Source of the DNA: Luscinia megarhynchos
Lineage: Eukaryota; Chordata; Aves; Passeriformes; Turdidae
Assembly: GCA_034336665.1 (NCBI GenBank)
Contig: JAPFBE010000002.1
Span: forward strand, 35,319,406-35,383,405
Length of the DNA stretch: 64,000 nt
Reading direction: 5' to 3'
Below are positions 40,953-54,229 of this stretch, in pieces (position 1 is the first letter of the stretch; each line of letters begins with the position of its first letter). The notes under the pieces are model-generated. The model saw only the letters and a program-made list of their open reading frames with translations, was not told the DNA's origin and did not search any database. The translations under genes were made by a program, and so were the position numbers.

Positions 40953-41172
40953 GCCCTGACCCAGGTGCAGGACCTTGCACTGGACATTGTTGAACTTCAT
41001 GAGGTTTGCATGGGACTTTCTCTGAAGCCTGTCTAGGTTCCTCTGGTTGGCATTCCTCCCCAGCTTGGAGAAATGGTGAAACTTGCTGAGGGTGCACTCA
41101 ATCCCATTGTCCATGTTGCTGGCAATAATGTTAAATAGCACTGGTCCCGATACCAATCCCAGAGGAGCATCA
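40953..41172 (-). mobile_element. CR1 LINE fragment (reverse-transcriptase part of ORF2)
   Basis: On the minus strand this translates as the P-x-G-x-V-x-G-P-V-L-F-N-I block of the CR1 reverse transcriptase, then G-I-E-C-T-L-S-K-F, L-D-R-L-Q, A-N-L-M-K-F-N and C-K-V-L-H-L-G. The block after L-S-K-F, which should carry the catalytic A-D-D motif, is missing, so an internal deletion removed the active site. The CR1 match stops at about 40953, and no CR1 3' terminus is present. This is therefore an internal piece, truncated at both ends. It overlaps the same part of ORF2 as the start of the copy at 16.66 kb, in the opposite orientation. Confidence 0.9.
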
Positions 41173-42580
41173 CTCAGCATAGGACTTCCTCTCTGTGTGT
41201 CTACCTAAGATGACAGTTTGTTGAGAGATATAAAAGTGTTTTAGCCCTTAATTTTCACCAGTTCAATGGGTTTTATGTTTTTGGTTCCACTGGGATCAGT
41301 CATAGCAGCAGAGCTGTAACAGAGGAGCACGCAGTGTGTGTGAATAAAGGAGATAAAACCTCTTTTCCTGCTTGCAGCTCTCTTTTCTTATCATATCCAG
41401 CTGAAATCTGGTTCCAGGCACACACTTGTCTATGACTAAAGCAAAGAGCCCAAGCTCCATCTCCAGTGCTTCCCATAAACTTGTACTTCATGACAAAATT
41501 AAGCTTACCCAAACCTTGTGCACAGTGAGCACAAGGAATTTTACTTACAAGTGGTCCTTAGGCTGTTTGTAGGTTTACTGATGACTGTGGCTAGACTTCC
41601 TGCAAAAGACTGCAAAGTTTCTAGAAAATCCCCAGAGATTATTTGGATAAAAAAAATCAAAACTTTTAAATACAGAAAACACTAAGCGATTTTGGGAAAC
41701 AGGGGGGTTCACAAGAGCTCCATACTGCAGCCTTGGAGGCAAGGCCTTTTTTATTCTCAATTCAGGGATATTTTTTCAAAGTTGCAGCCATTTTGGGATA
41801 GCTCATGCCATCCCTAGTCTGTTTCTCAGTTCCCAGTCTGCAAAAGTTTCTTGATGTCCATGAGGTTCATGCTTCAAACTGCAAATAGAAATTCTTCTCT
41901 AGCCCTACTCTCTCAGCTCTTAAGTACTTTGCATATTAAGCAAGCTTAGTAGCCTCTAAAAGAAGGCTATTCTTCTCCTTCCAGAGGACTTTACTGGACT
42001 CTCTAAAAGAAATAGGAGCAAACAAAATTGAGGGGATAATAGAACCATAAGCCATGTCCTGGCCCTACATACCCCTGTATAGCATCAATTCATAATTAAA
42101 CTCCTGGGTTGGAGCAGTATCTGTTACTGGTAAATCTGAAAACTCTTTTGTACTGTATTTTCTTCTTACCATGTGCCAAAATAGGATGGACTATTTAATG
42201 TATATTCTGATTCTTTCCCTATTGCTCCATATCCTTCAAGAGTTGAGGACATCACACTCAGTGGAATTATTTTCTTGAGCAACATTGTCAAACCTTTTAT
42301 CACCCACAATTACTGCAATCCCACTTTATAGACTGAAAGCCTGTTCTGACACACTGGAACACCCTTCCATCCCTCAGCATAAATTCTCCAGTCTTTTACC
42401 CCACATAGGATACCTTCTTGTCCATGAGTTCCCAAGTGGCTGGCAAGGGATACCTTCACAGGTATTTTGACCAGACAGCAGAGTAATCTTGCATGTCAGA
42501 GCTGCATAAACAGCCCCATCTTGCTCAGACTGTGTGCAGAAGTACGAGGTAGAAAATGCTGCCTTGAACATAGCCTAACT
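41173..42580. other. Noncoding DNA, no gene recognised
   Basis: Unique sequence. Short antisense open frames near 41.3-41.75 kb resemble nothing known. Confidence 0.5.
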
Positions 42581-43360
42581 TAAGGTCAATGACAGAGCTC
42601 TTGCTTAAGCAGGTTCAAGACCAAGGGAAGGCAGAGGTGGTGAATGCTGGTGGTGTGTGCCAGGCAGGACACAGGAGATGGAGCACACACTGTGCTCACA
42701 GCCCCCCAGAGCAGCTCAGCTGCTCAGCTCTGAGCACTGCTGGGGGAGAGCAGCATTACACGGACACTGCTCCCAAATGGGAGGATGTCTCTCAGCACAA
42801 GATTCCTCCTTCCCCTGGTTCTAACAGGGAGACAGTCTCAGAGAAGCTGGTGTCTCCTAGCAAAAGAGGAGCATTGCCAGTCAGGCACTGGCCTCATCTG
42901 GCAGTGCTGCTTTGTCCATGGGCTGAAATGCAGTTTCTCCAGCACTGCTCTTCTCTCTTGCTGGGAAGGTCACACAAGGAGCTGCAGTTTAAGAGCCCTT
43001 CCACAAGCAATCTGTTCCCAGACATGTAACAACAAGGTAGCCCTGATGCCCCCCTTCCTTCCTTCCTATCTGAGGATGCTGGGAATGCCTTCTGCTCTGT
43101 CTCCAACACCTTTTTGCCCACTCTTCAAACCAGAACAAGAAGGCACACTTCTGACCCTTTCCTTCTTGGGACAGGTCAGCAGCCACACAAAGCCCAAATG
43201 CCCCCTGACTCCAGAGAGGTCTATTTCTGTGTTCCTGGGTAAAGCAATGAATGAGGCAGTCACCAGAGAATGTAACCCATCTGACCAGGTCATACCCTGG
43301 CACTGCTCTTCACCCTCAATCTCTGGTCTCTGTCTCACTGTATAGTCAGATAGCACATGT
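42581..43360. other. GC-raised segment with overlapping open frames on both strands
   Basis: This roughly 780-bp block is visibly richer in G+C than its surroundings. It holds an ATG-initiated 186-codon frame on the plus strand (42785-43345), a 146-codon plus frame (42589-43029) and two antisense frames of about 100 codons (42989-43303 and 43066-43356). None resembles a protein I know. The frames overlap in conflicting phases, which argues against any one of them being conserved coding sequence. It could be a noncoding RNA exon, an old mobile element, or a compositional patch. Confidence 0.35.
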
Positions 43361-46329
43361 ATTTGCCAGTGATGATTAAAGCCTTTTCATAAGGCACCAG
43401 CATGACTCACAGTTATAAATCCTATTATAAGGATTCAGTAAGAGATAAAAATCTGTGCACGCACAGACCCTCTTGAAAATATGCAGCTCTACACTTTTCC
43501 AAATGTAACCCACAATACAAGCTTAAATCACTGCAATCATTTGAAAGTACTGGGTTTGAGTAATGTCTATTTTACCCACGTGAAGGACTGACCAAAAACC
43601 CACTAAAACTTATTTATTGTTGCAAAGGCCATTGTGACAAAAACCTTACACGCTGCAGAAACATGCAATTCAATAACCAAATTGGTAGAAAGTTGTCCTT
43701 ATTCATCTGTGAAATTCTCCTCCATAGGTAAAAAGGGGAGGTTACATTGCATAACACAATACTGCCTACGAACTCTGAGACATGAATAGTGTCTAATTTT
43801 ACATCATTGTACAGAATCAGTGCAATACGACAGAAGATTTAGGAATATCTTACTGTTCTTTCTCTCCAACATTAATTTTTTTCAATTTGAACCACAAAAT
43901 CTTTAAAAAATCGTTTCCAGCAAGTTCAACTAAAGAAATAAGAATCAGATATGCATATCATAAAAGATATGTATTTATATAGCTATAAAATTCATAGATT
44001 GTGTGAGAATATATTAGAATTTTCTGTTTCTCCATGGGAAGAATAAAAGCAAAATATGCCATACATGTGTTTAATTTATATGGTATGGCTGTATTAGGAA
44101 AGATTGATCTTGCATACATTTAAGAAATTTATATTTAAACAATAATGCACAAAACTAATAACATAATGAAACACTAATAACATAATGGAACAATGATAAC
44201 AAAATTCCAAATCTCTAGCAGATTATTACATATCTTTTCCTTTGTCTTTCCCTTATGATTTTCAAAGTTCTCTCATTCTCCCAGACTATCTTAGAAGCTT
44301 TGTTAAATTGATTTTGTAGGCAGATATTACAGAATTGTTACAGGGAAATTCCTTCTAGAAGAGGTGTACATAACCAGAAAAAGTGACTTTGCTGCTTTGA
44401 TTGAAATAATGTTGTAAGTGCACAGCTATTGCCTCTGGCTAACAAACGGCACAAGCAAACAAAAAGCTACATGTTGCCAAAACATGAATCAGGATTTTTC
44501 TAAGAAGTATGACAACATTTTAAGGTCATGATCCAAAGAATTTCTATATAAGTCTCCTATTAACTTCAATAGGAAATAATTGTGTTATTAGTCAAAATTG
44601 TATTCATGTCTAATAGTTGAGCTAAACATGTACTTGCCTTCAGCTAAGCTAGATCCCAGCACAATACTCATGAATTTCATAATTATTCCTCGTGAATTCC
44701 TTATTATCATTCTTTGTGAATTTTATAACTGGAGAAACCAAGTGCATTTGTGTTTTAAACTTGAAACTTATATAATATTTTTAAAAAATCCTTTTCATAA
44801 ATAACATCAATTTTTAAGGTCACCAATGCAAAATATTCAGTTTTCAAACACTTGTTTTTTATTACTGCACCAGTTGTCAGGGCAATAGTAGACATGATAC
44901 AATTTAAGCAAAGTAGCTGGAAGTATTATGTAGGGGTTTTGTGAGTCAAGCATACAGAACAAAATTTTCTTTATGAATTTCATGGCAATATTTCATGATA
45001 AATCATGCTGAGAAGTAATTGTGACAGAAGGAAGGTATTGAAAGATACTCTTCTATCCTGGCAAGCCAGTAAAAGGGTAGAGGTAGTGAATCAACATTTT
45101 GTGTTAATGATGCCTAAGACTACAAAGAAACTAGGCTTAATAGGTGTTACAGATATGACTATATAATTTTGTACTAGGGATAATCAAGAATAAAGTGCTA
45201 ATGCAATAGTAGGTATCTGATACAAAATCTTAGGGCCTAACCAAAATATGATCTGATAGTGTTTATGCTCTCAAAGAGACTAATACTGGAACTGCTTCAT
45301 CATGAGAGATGAAATTCACAAAATACTAATGGAATTTCCTCACCAGAGTATCACAGGGACAAATTTCTAGAAGGATGTAACAACTTGCCTTTGACAATAT
45401 TTTTATCATGATTTTGACAGATAAATAATATAATCCAGAAGGACAGGTCAAGAGTTGACCCTGTAGCTGTGACTTCATTCAATTAGAGAAACCCCAATAA
45501 ATAGAATTATCTCTGTAACCCAAGGTCTCAATCACGTATTATAAGGTGAAAAACTAGGAGATCAAGTCAGTGATATGAGCTGGACAGAGAAAGAGACTTC
45601 AGGAATCAAGGAACTCAGAGCTGAGAAGAATTTTCTTAACTTTTCATTGACAGACAGGAACACACCTGCTGGATTAGCATGGCTGCTAATGGCAGATGTG
45701 CAAAAAATATAAATATCTAGAAACAAACATTTGAAAAAAAGCTCCTAAGCAAAAGTGTCAACCTGAAACTCACACAGAGAGATGAATTTGCTGAAGTCTG
45801 CACCAACAACTAGAATCACTTCCCAGTACCACTGTCAGATAATAAAAAGCACATCATCACATCTGAGCTTGGAGAAGCATAGGAGAAACTGCAATGTGAG
45901 ATTGTGGAGTCTTTTGCTTAAACAGTGTGTTCATTAGGCCCACATTTGAGGAATTCCAATATATTTTGAGTCATTCTCTGTCTGTGGTCCTCACTGACCA
46001 GTAGTGTCTGACCAGAATTTCAGTTACTCCTTGCTGAATCTTTACATATCCTGACAGTCAGCTGGAACTGCTCTTTAACTTTCCACAAGACATCAAGCAC
46101 TGCCCATATATTCTAGGAACAGAAGTTACAGTCTCTCATCATCTCTGATGATGAACTTTCAACTGTCCAGGGGTTATAAAAGGCATAACTTGGTCCATTG
46201 TTCATTCTCAGTGCAGCTGATTCGTACATGCTTGAAATAATTTTGCAACAATATTCTGCAAAGTCTGAGATTTCCCTTTGATGTAGTATGCAACAATATT
46301 AAAGGGTTTTTTCCTTGCCTTTTTCCAGT
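43361..46329. other. AT-rich noncoding DNA, no gene recognised
   Basis: Unique AT-rich sequence. A 19-bp tandem duplication (ACTAATAACATAATGAAAC, second copy with one mismatch) lies at 44154-44191. Confidence 0.55.
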
Positions 46330-46435
46330 ATTTATGAATATATATATTTATATATACATATAAAAAAAAATATCTATATATAGATATATATAGATATATA
46401 TAGATATATATAGATATATATCAGCCTATATATCT
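46330..46435. repeat. AT-rich tract with 10-bp TATATAGATA tandem units
   Basis: About 100 bases of nearly pure A/T. From about 46371 to 46421 the unit TATATAGATA is repeated about five times. The sequence is largely self-complementary and could extrude as a cruciform. Confidence 0.85.
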
Positions 46436-48748
46436 AGGCAAAACAGATTGACTTCTATTTTTTGTTTCCTCATGTTCTTCTGAGATTACTTTTTCCCCAT
46501 TAAAAATCCCAGGAGCATCAAATTCTGACAGTCATCTTTGGCTAGTATTTAATTTTTGGAACTTTCACAAGCTAACATTTTATTGGTTTTGTTTCATTTT
46601 AATTTGTTTCAAACTTGAGGAAATAATGGCTTTTTTATATTTACTTTGCCATCTTGTAAAAACAAAAAATACCATGGACTAACAGATGCGATGACCTTAC
46701 AGCCACATGTCCCCAGGTTTGGCCAATAGTGAGGATGGCAGTAAATATATGCAAAATTGCACTTTCACATACTACCCATATGTGGATACACATACATACA
46801 CACACAGCTGGACATGCAGCAAATGTTACTTTAGCAGAAACACAGGAGGAAAATCCTAACCTTCCCACAAATGTGAACAGCACATATGGGCCAGTCCTGT
46901 TCCTCCTCTCCATCTGTGCAGTACTGAAGTCAGCTACTGCAGAAAAGTGAGAAGACAACATGGATCACTCCAGAGGCTGAGTGTCCTTAGGCTCTCAAGT
47001 TTAACCAGCAGATTCCCCCCACATATCTTGAGTCTCCCTGGCCACCCCACCAAGAACTTGAGATTTGCAGCCCCACTGCAGCTGATGGTATTTGGGTTTC
47101 TTGCCATTACACACATACATACACAGCACATTTACACTTCCTTCCCTCAACAGTTCTCTCCAGTAAGTTGTCCAGACTGATGATCTTTGCCATTGCTGAT
47201 CTTCAGGTCCCCTTGTCTTTCTGAGAGCTGTTTTGGATTTACGGTCCCTGCAGCAGTTAACGCTCACACCTGTCTCTTTATTATTTCACTAGTGCTGCAC
47301 AAACCCAGAATATTCCACCGAGAAAAAGAAGAATGGGGTTTGAAAGAAGACATGACAGCACAATCACAAGCACAGGGCATAAGTGGATAAATTTGCTGGC
47401 TAGCCATCTGCTTACAGTCAACTGGCAGTAACATTTTCTTTTCAGCCTTTTCATATTCTTGTTCAAGTGCATGTTTGCATGTGCTTGTTCCTTTTTGATC
47501 TACCTCTAGTTGTCCTTTTCCCTGCTTTTGTTCCCACACTTAAGAACCCCATATTCAGTTTCCCACTTAAAATATCCTCTAGTGAATTTTACACATCCCC
47601 CAAACCTCTTTCTGCCCCATACTGGCTACTGTATCAGTAGCTTACTGTAGTCTTCGAGGCATTCCAGGAAAGAAGTTTCTTTGATGGAACTCTCCCACTT
47701 GGTGAGTTACAGTGGGATTGATTGCTCTCCTGTGATAGCCTGAGATAAGGGTACAGGGATTTAAGTTTCTGATGTGTCTAATCATCTCAATGGGTTTTTT
47801 CTTTGTTCATTATGACTGGACACTAGACATACAACCTAATAAAAGCTAAAAGCATTTTAAACTAATTATACAGTTGCAAATATCAGTCAGAGAATTACTT
47901 AGAGAAAAAAAGCCTTTGTTTTCAGAAAGAAGTTGAAATGTAAATACCAGAAAATCTGTTTTCATTAGCTGTCTCTGAGTATAAGAAGCAAAAATTTTCA
48001 GGTTTTCCTTGAACTATCAAACCTAGGCATTGCCTGGCCTAGATTAATAAGAAAAATAGCAAACAAAGCCTATTAGAGTCTGATTTTTTTTTTTCTCAAC
48101 AAAAATGTAATTGAGTTTATTTAGGGAAAGCTTATTTAAAGGAAATTTGCACTCACATCCTTTTCTCTTTCAAGGAATTTCAGGGATTCCAAAGCAAAAA
48201 GTGAGCTTACTTTTCCCAAAGCAAGAAAATTGCTTAACAAGCAATAACTAAGCATAAAGTCCCTTTTACACATAATTTAAAGCCATTGACCAGTTTTAAA
48301 AATAAACTTAAATATAATTAAACTAATTAAGAGGGCAAAATTATCCATTATATAAATTGTCCTAAGTCATGTGGCATCTATACATGAACAAAGTGCCATT
48401 TCAGAGGGAAAGAACACACTCCTCAGGTTAGTACTACTTAAGTAGGTGGAGGACACAGGGAGAGGCTACTCTTTCCTCAGCCATTTTTCCCTTACTGATA
48501 ACTTTCCCACTGTGATATTTTTGTCCTTTCAGATGTAGTTCAGCAGCTGATGTAAGAACTTTAAGCAGCTGATGGAGTTATAAGAGGTTTGTCTGAAAAG
48601 GGTCTCTGGAGCTCACCTAATTTGGTTTCTACTTGAAGAGAAACTTTCCACAGAACTAGGTCAGATAAGCCATGGCTTTGCCTACTGAAGTCTTGGAAAT
48701 CTCCAAGGAGGTTCCATGACATCTCTAGGTAAACTGACACAGTACTAT

Positions 48749-48750
<2 letters not shown>
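46436..48750. other. Noncoding DNA, no gene recognised
   Basis: Unique sequence. 46.65-47.5 kb has raised GC and several open frames of 60-106 codons on both strands, none recognisable. Confidence 0.5.
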
Positions 48751-48784
<34 letters not shown>

Positions 48785-48820
48785 CTGTATATATATTTAT
48801 GTAGAGAGAGATATAGATAT
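48751..48820. repeat. (AT)n dinucleotide microsatellite and flanking A/T-G/A repeat
   Basis: About 13 uninterrupted AT dinucleotides (48752-48779) are followed by a short CA stretch and TATATATTTATGTAGAGAG. It is likely polymorphic. Confidence 0.9.
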
Positions 48821-49911
48821 CTGTATTCCCATCTCCTTCAACTTGGCTAGGAAAGGATAATATCTAATGTGCCAATATCTAATTCCAACCTGCAACTCAT
48901 GGCCATCGTTCTGTCCATTTCTCCTGCTACTACTGAGAAAGATTTGTCTGTGACCTTTGCAATTCCTCTTCAAGTAGCTGCCAATTACCCTTAAATAAAA
49001 ACTTCATCAGCTTAAAAAAAGTCCAACCTTCTCAGCTTCTTATTCTAGTTCATGTTTTTTTGGTTCTGCTTGATTTTTCCACCACTGGACATGGTTTTCT
49101 CAACAGCCTTTTGAACTGGGAGAATAAAAGGCATAGGAAGTATTACATATGCAGCCTCAGTAGCACTGAACAAAAAGAGATAATAACTTCTTTTGATCTG
49201 TTAGTCACAGCAATGTATCTCAGTATGCAGTCTGTCTTCTACAGTGAACACTGTCCACTCATATTCAGTTCAAACTCCAGTACTTTTCTGCAGGACTGCT
49301 AACTCACCAGCCAGTCCCAATCTGTGCAGCTGCATGGGGTCATTCTGCTGCAGGTGTAGAACTGTGCTCATCTGTTTCTTGAACGACATGAGATTTCCAA
49401 TGTCCTGATCAACCTGCTATTGTGCATGTGTTAAAATAAAAGTGCATTAGGTAAAAAAAACCCACCAAACTACAAGCAAAACTACTTCATTTTTCTTTCT
49501 CATGCCCAATTCAAAATCTCAGGTTACATTTCTCTTGGTATCTATGCAGAAGAGCTGTGGTGTAGTCAGAGAAACTGAAGGAAGGGTTACTGTGCAAACA
49601 ATTTGCACATCCTATCTGGATGTTCAGCATAATGAGCATTCTGCATTTATCTACCATTGCATTCCTATTGCTAAATACCTCACTTTACTGACACAGCTCT
49701 GATACCTGTAGCATCTTGCTAGGGGAAAAGCTTTCTGCTATGCACTCCTTTGGGAGGAAAAATTCTAATTTTGGTGCCAACATCTTACTGAAAATTAATG
49801 GTGAACACACTCTAAATAGAACATGGGCACTCAAACAACTCTGGCAATTTAGTTCTTATTAAAGGGAGTTGTGGTCAACAACTCTGTGTCCTGATGGTCA
49901 CTGGTATCATG
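48821..49911. other. Noncoding DNA, no gene recognised
   Basis: Unique sequence with no recognised gene or repeat. Confidence 0.55.
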
Positions 49912-50095
49912 CTGTGGATCTGATGAAGAAAGTCCAGAGGAGGGTAATGGAAATGGTTAGAGGCATAGAACACCTCTCCTATAAGGAAAGGCTGAAAGAC
50001 TTGGGACTGTTCATCCTGAAGAAGAGAAGGCTCCAGGGATACATTACACCAACCTTCCAGTATCTAAAGGAAGCCTGTAAGAAAGCTGAGGACAA
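49912..50095 (+). mobile_element. CR1 LINE fragment (C-terminal part of ORF2)
   Basis: The translation of 49920-50095 gives the C-terminal blocks of the CR1 reverse-transcriptase ORF: K-V-Q-R-R-V, then H-L-S-Y-K-E-R-L, L-G-L-F, K-K-R-R-L-Q and F-Q-Y-L-K. This frame is open for the whole fragment. Both ends of the element are missing, and no ATTCTATG terminus follows, so it is an internal relic. The right edge dissolves into an A-rich tract at about 50092-50105. Confidence 0.9.
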
Positions 50096-53000
50096 AAAAA
50101 AGAAAGAACTCAGAAAAATCACAAAATTACTTGAAGCCTTCTGTTGAAAAGGAAAATATTGTCTGTATGCAGGCAGCAACCATCAGAGCCAATTTCAAGG
50201 CAAAATACATTATCATTTTTGTCATGTTGTAGAAAAAAATGAGGATTTTGTTATGTTATAAGGGATAAGTTTTAGTCTCCACATCATTTCACCTTACTAT
50301 CTGCCTTATTAAAAGTCTCATATCTTCTTGAATTAATTTTAAATCCCATTCACATATAGGAGTCATGGCATAAATTAATTTTATAGAATGAGAAAGACTT
50401 AACCTCATAATATTATTCTCAGATAATTCTTATATCAGCAAAAGTATTTTAATTCCTTTCTCTTCTTGTAACTTCCTTAGAGATTCCACTCATACCCTTA
50501 ATCTATGAAATAGTACAGTAAAACACCGTGATTTTCCTCTCAGAAGACCTGTATATTTCCCATTTTTTCAGGTTTATAAGTTGTAACCTCATGATTTTTA
50601 TTGAATGTGGATGATTGAATTTTGAGTGCTAAAAGAAGTTCAGAGTGACATAAATTGATGCCTCATACTCCATGTTTCTCACAACTTTAAAAGCATCTAA
50701 TGTATCTCTGCTCTGCCCTTCCTTCCAGCTGTGACCTGGCATATCTCTCAATTCATATCTTTAGTTACATGGCTTGCAAGGATAGAAAACCCAGCTCTCT
50801 GACAGTGCTTCTAAATGATGTGAACCATACAGTCATGTCCTTTAGCCCACCACCACATCCAAAATGTCACATCTGAACCACAGCTGAATGAAACCAAACT
50901 TGCAATTTCTATGTCAGAAATGGCTCAAGCAGGTGAAATGTCAGGAAACAAGCTCCACTTAATCTTCTGTTATTGTATCTCCAAGCTTCCTTTAAAAAGG
51001 TTTAGTATTGTTTGGCACTGCCTATACCAGAGATTATGGAAAGGAATCAACTAATGATTTGAACAGGAGTTACTTAATATTAATTAAATTGAATAAATGA
51101 AAGATGAACAGATTATAATAATTCAGATGCAGAATAGTAGCTGACAGAACATTCTTTCAGAATCCTGCTACCTGGTTTTGATATTGATGATAATGTGCAA
51201 TGCAACGCTTAGATGTTAAACTTTGAAAATAGACACTTTTTCAGTTTAGCTGAAAGTGTTCTAGCTGAGCCACAAATGATGCTTAAGTCTTGTCACTGAC
51301 ACCAGCTATGCTGAAGTCAACCAATTCCTGAATATCACCATGCCCTACAAAGTTCTTTCTTTCATGGTCTTGTGAACAAGTGAATGACTACAGATTTCTG
51401 CATGAAAATGCAGCCCTTTGGAATGGCAGCATTTATAGTGAAAGCAGACTTAATTCTTGATTAGTCAAATTAGAATTGTACTTACAGGTTAAATAAAAAT
51501 TTTAAATTCTGTGTTGAACTCAAGGAATATTTGCATTCCTTTTTACTTGAAGAGCTGAGAGAAAAAAAAGTTCGAACAAGTTTTATCTTTCACATTTTGC
51601 TTAAATACAAGCTGGGAAAAAAAAACCCAGGAATTTTGCCATTTTAATACACCTTCTTAAACAGACCTTAAATGATATAGTAAAATAGCTTCTGCATTCT
51701 CTCTCTTTGCATGCATTATCTTTCAACATAAATGAGACATGACCATTAAGGTTCAATTATTGTACTGTGTTACTATAGCAACTCCCAGAAAAAGTCTATT
51801 AAGCAACCTTCAACAAAAAAACCAACTCTACTTCATTTATAAACACTCTCTAAATTAAGCAAAAGATCTTATTTTAGTTGTTAAATACCTGATTTTAACA
51901 GCTATATAAAGCAATAAAAGATCTTTGCTTGTATCATGAAACCAATGCTGCCTATAGAGCTCAGGGGAAGGACAGTCAAGGCTGGAGTTAGGGCAACATT
52001 CAGATGAAAGAATAATTCTTCGTTAAACCTTGTGATTAAAGATCTCTTTGAACATAACCTATTCTGTAAGTTAAAATGGCCACATTTCCAGTCATGGAAA
52101 ACTGACACAGTTTCACTGAATTCAATGGAGCAAAGCCAATTTACACCTGCTGAGGCCCTTCATATTGTATGAGATGAATAGTACATTTGTTCAGGATGAG
52201 AGAACTTTTGATCATGCTCTCTGAAGTGAATGGGCAACTCAGAAGGCAAGACTATGGCAAATGTTTAAATCAATATTAACCCAAGTAAAATTGAATTTGG
52301 ATCATAACATTTTTTACATTGAATGTTCAAGATGAAGTTCCTGTCCTGACATTGATAAGTGCACATATACACACTCCATTTTCAGACTGTGATCTAAAAT
52401 ATTTTATGTCAAAGCCTATTGTTGAATATATATATATAACCAAAACAAACAAACAAACAACTACTTATTTTACATTTTGATGTGGAATTCATTATAATTA
52501 GCCAACCAACGTTCCTTCTAACTGGCATTAGAACATATTTTTATGGCCTTGCTGCCAAAAATACCTTTCCTCAGAAAAAAATCTATTTAAGAAGTGGGCT
52601 TTGGGATCAGCTGTGGATTTTAATTCCAAACACATAGTGCTTCAATTACAGATTTGGGATTGGTTTCCAAGCTGCTGGCAGTCCAAGTCAAATGCAGAAC
52701 TTCACAACACTACCTTCAGTGGTCTCAGGGAAACTGAAGCATATGTCAAAAGTGATTAGGCCAAATTCTGTGCACTCTGTCCTTTCAATTTTCAGCTTTT
52801 TTCCCCTCTTAGATATAGTGGAATGATATCTAAAGTAAGAAAAAGAGAGCTGGGAGGATACTCAGGAACCCATCCATTTTCACCTTCTGCCTGAAATTGT
52901 TTGCAATATTTAATTACCATTTTTATCATGCTCCTTCTTACCTTATTGGTTATGTTATTGGTTTGATCTAAATGTAGCTGAGAGATGACAATTTATTTTA

Positions 53001-53769
53001 TTTTCCTTTTGAATACATCCTCGAAGAAAAAGAGAGATGGCATGAATATTACAACAGTACAAATTCAAAATTTAATTAGCAATGTATTTTCTATTTAGAG
53101 AGAAATTGATGCAAAATTTTTGGGCACCAAAATAGGCAGGTGATTTTTATTAGGGTAGCCAGTTGGGAAGAAGAATGTTTTACATTCACAAGTTTATATG
53201 CATTAAGAAAGACAAAGGGTCTGACATGAGTTTTCAATAAACACAAAAGCACAATGCAATGGTGTCAGGAAAAATTAATTAACAGAATGCTTTCTGAAAT
53301 TTAGACAGATATGGTGGTTTTCCTAATTGATTATTAGTTTCTCCTGGTGTTGTTATTAACTCAAAATCTTCTGGCTGCCATGAAACCTTTAAATCAGACT
53401 ACACCAATGTCTCACTGCTCAAACGCCTATAGGAGCTTAAAAAAAAAAAAGAAATTCAGCATTAAATGACAGGGATTTTGTTCTGAAAGTTCAATTGTAC
53501 AGTAGATGAAATTTAAGAAGCTGAAGACTCTAAACCACTAAATAGTCTTACAGCTGAGAGCATAGCTTCTTCAAATTCCATCCAATTTCTGTGTTTTCTG
53601 AAGGCCCAGCAACTCAAAATAGTAAAAAACAAAAAAAATGAACGCACTCAATTTAATAATTTCATGAACCACAAATGAAGATTGGCTTCCTTTGTGGTAT
53701 ACAGTTAATCTTCTATATTATTTAATTTTTAGTAAGCTTATTTTGCAAGTAAGCTTGTCATTTAGTAAG
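50096..53769. other. AT-rich noncoding DNA, no gene recognised
   Basis: Unique sequence. A short TA run followed by (CAAA)n lies at 52427-52462. Three spaced copies of GTAAGCTT at 53733-53772 lead into the LTR on the right. No exon or RNA gene was recognised. Confidence 0.55.
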
Positions 53770-54229
53770 CTTCTCTCTGCATCCCCCATCTTGTGGGATA
53801 GGGGGGAGAATGAGGGTAAAAAATTAACATTTGTGGGTTGAGACAAGAAGAGTTCAATAACTGAAATAAGGTAAAATATAATGACAATACTAATAACAAC
53901 AAGTGATGCACAATACAATTTCTCACCACCTGTTGGCCAATGTCCAGCTAGGTCCCAAGCAAAGATCAGCCCCTTCCAGGTAATTCCCCTCAATTTATAT
54001 TTTGGGCCATGATGTCCTATGCCGTGGAATGTCCCTTTGGCTAGTTCAGGTCAGTCTTTCGTGCACCTCCTCATTGGCAGAGCATGAGACACTGAAAAAT
54101 CCTTGATTTAGGTACATTACTGCTCAGCAAAAACTAAAACATCAGTATATTATCAACATTAGTTTCATACACAGCACTCTTCCAGCTAGTAAGAGGAATA
54201 TTAACTCTATCCCAGTTGAAACCAGAATA
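53770..54229 (-). mobile_element. Avian endogenous retrovirus LTR (ERVL-like), minus orientation
   Basis: On the minus strand the element opens near 54229 with TATTCTGGTTTCAACTGGGA and continues GAGTTAAT, matching the start of the same broad LTR family as the copy at 27.93 kb. Shared blocks follow. TTTTGCTGAGCAGTA lies near 54120. The motif that reads CCAAAGGGACATTCCA lies near 54030. A TATA-like ATATAAATTG lies at 53991-54000. CTTGTCTCAACCCACAA lies near 53845, and TCATTCTCCCCCCTATCCCAC near 53800. The last 50-60 bases of the LTR seem to be missing or unrecognisable. The middle section differs from the first copy, so it is a different subfamily. No internal retroviral sequence is seen. Confidence 0.85.

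Noticed and set aside
42030..42060. Possible CR1 3' tip near ATAGAACCATAAG
   Set aside because: The similarity stops after about a dozen bases.
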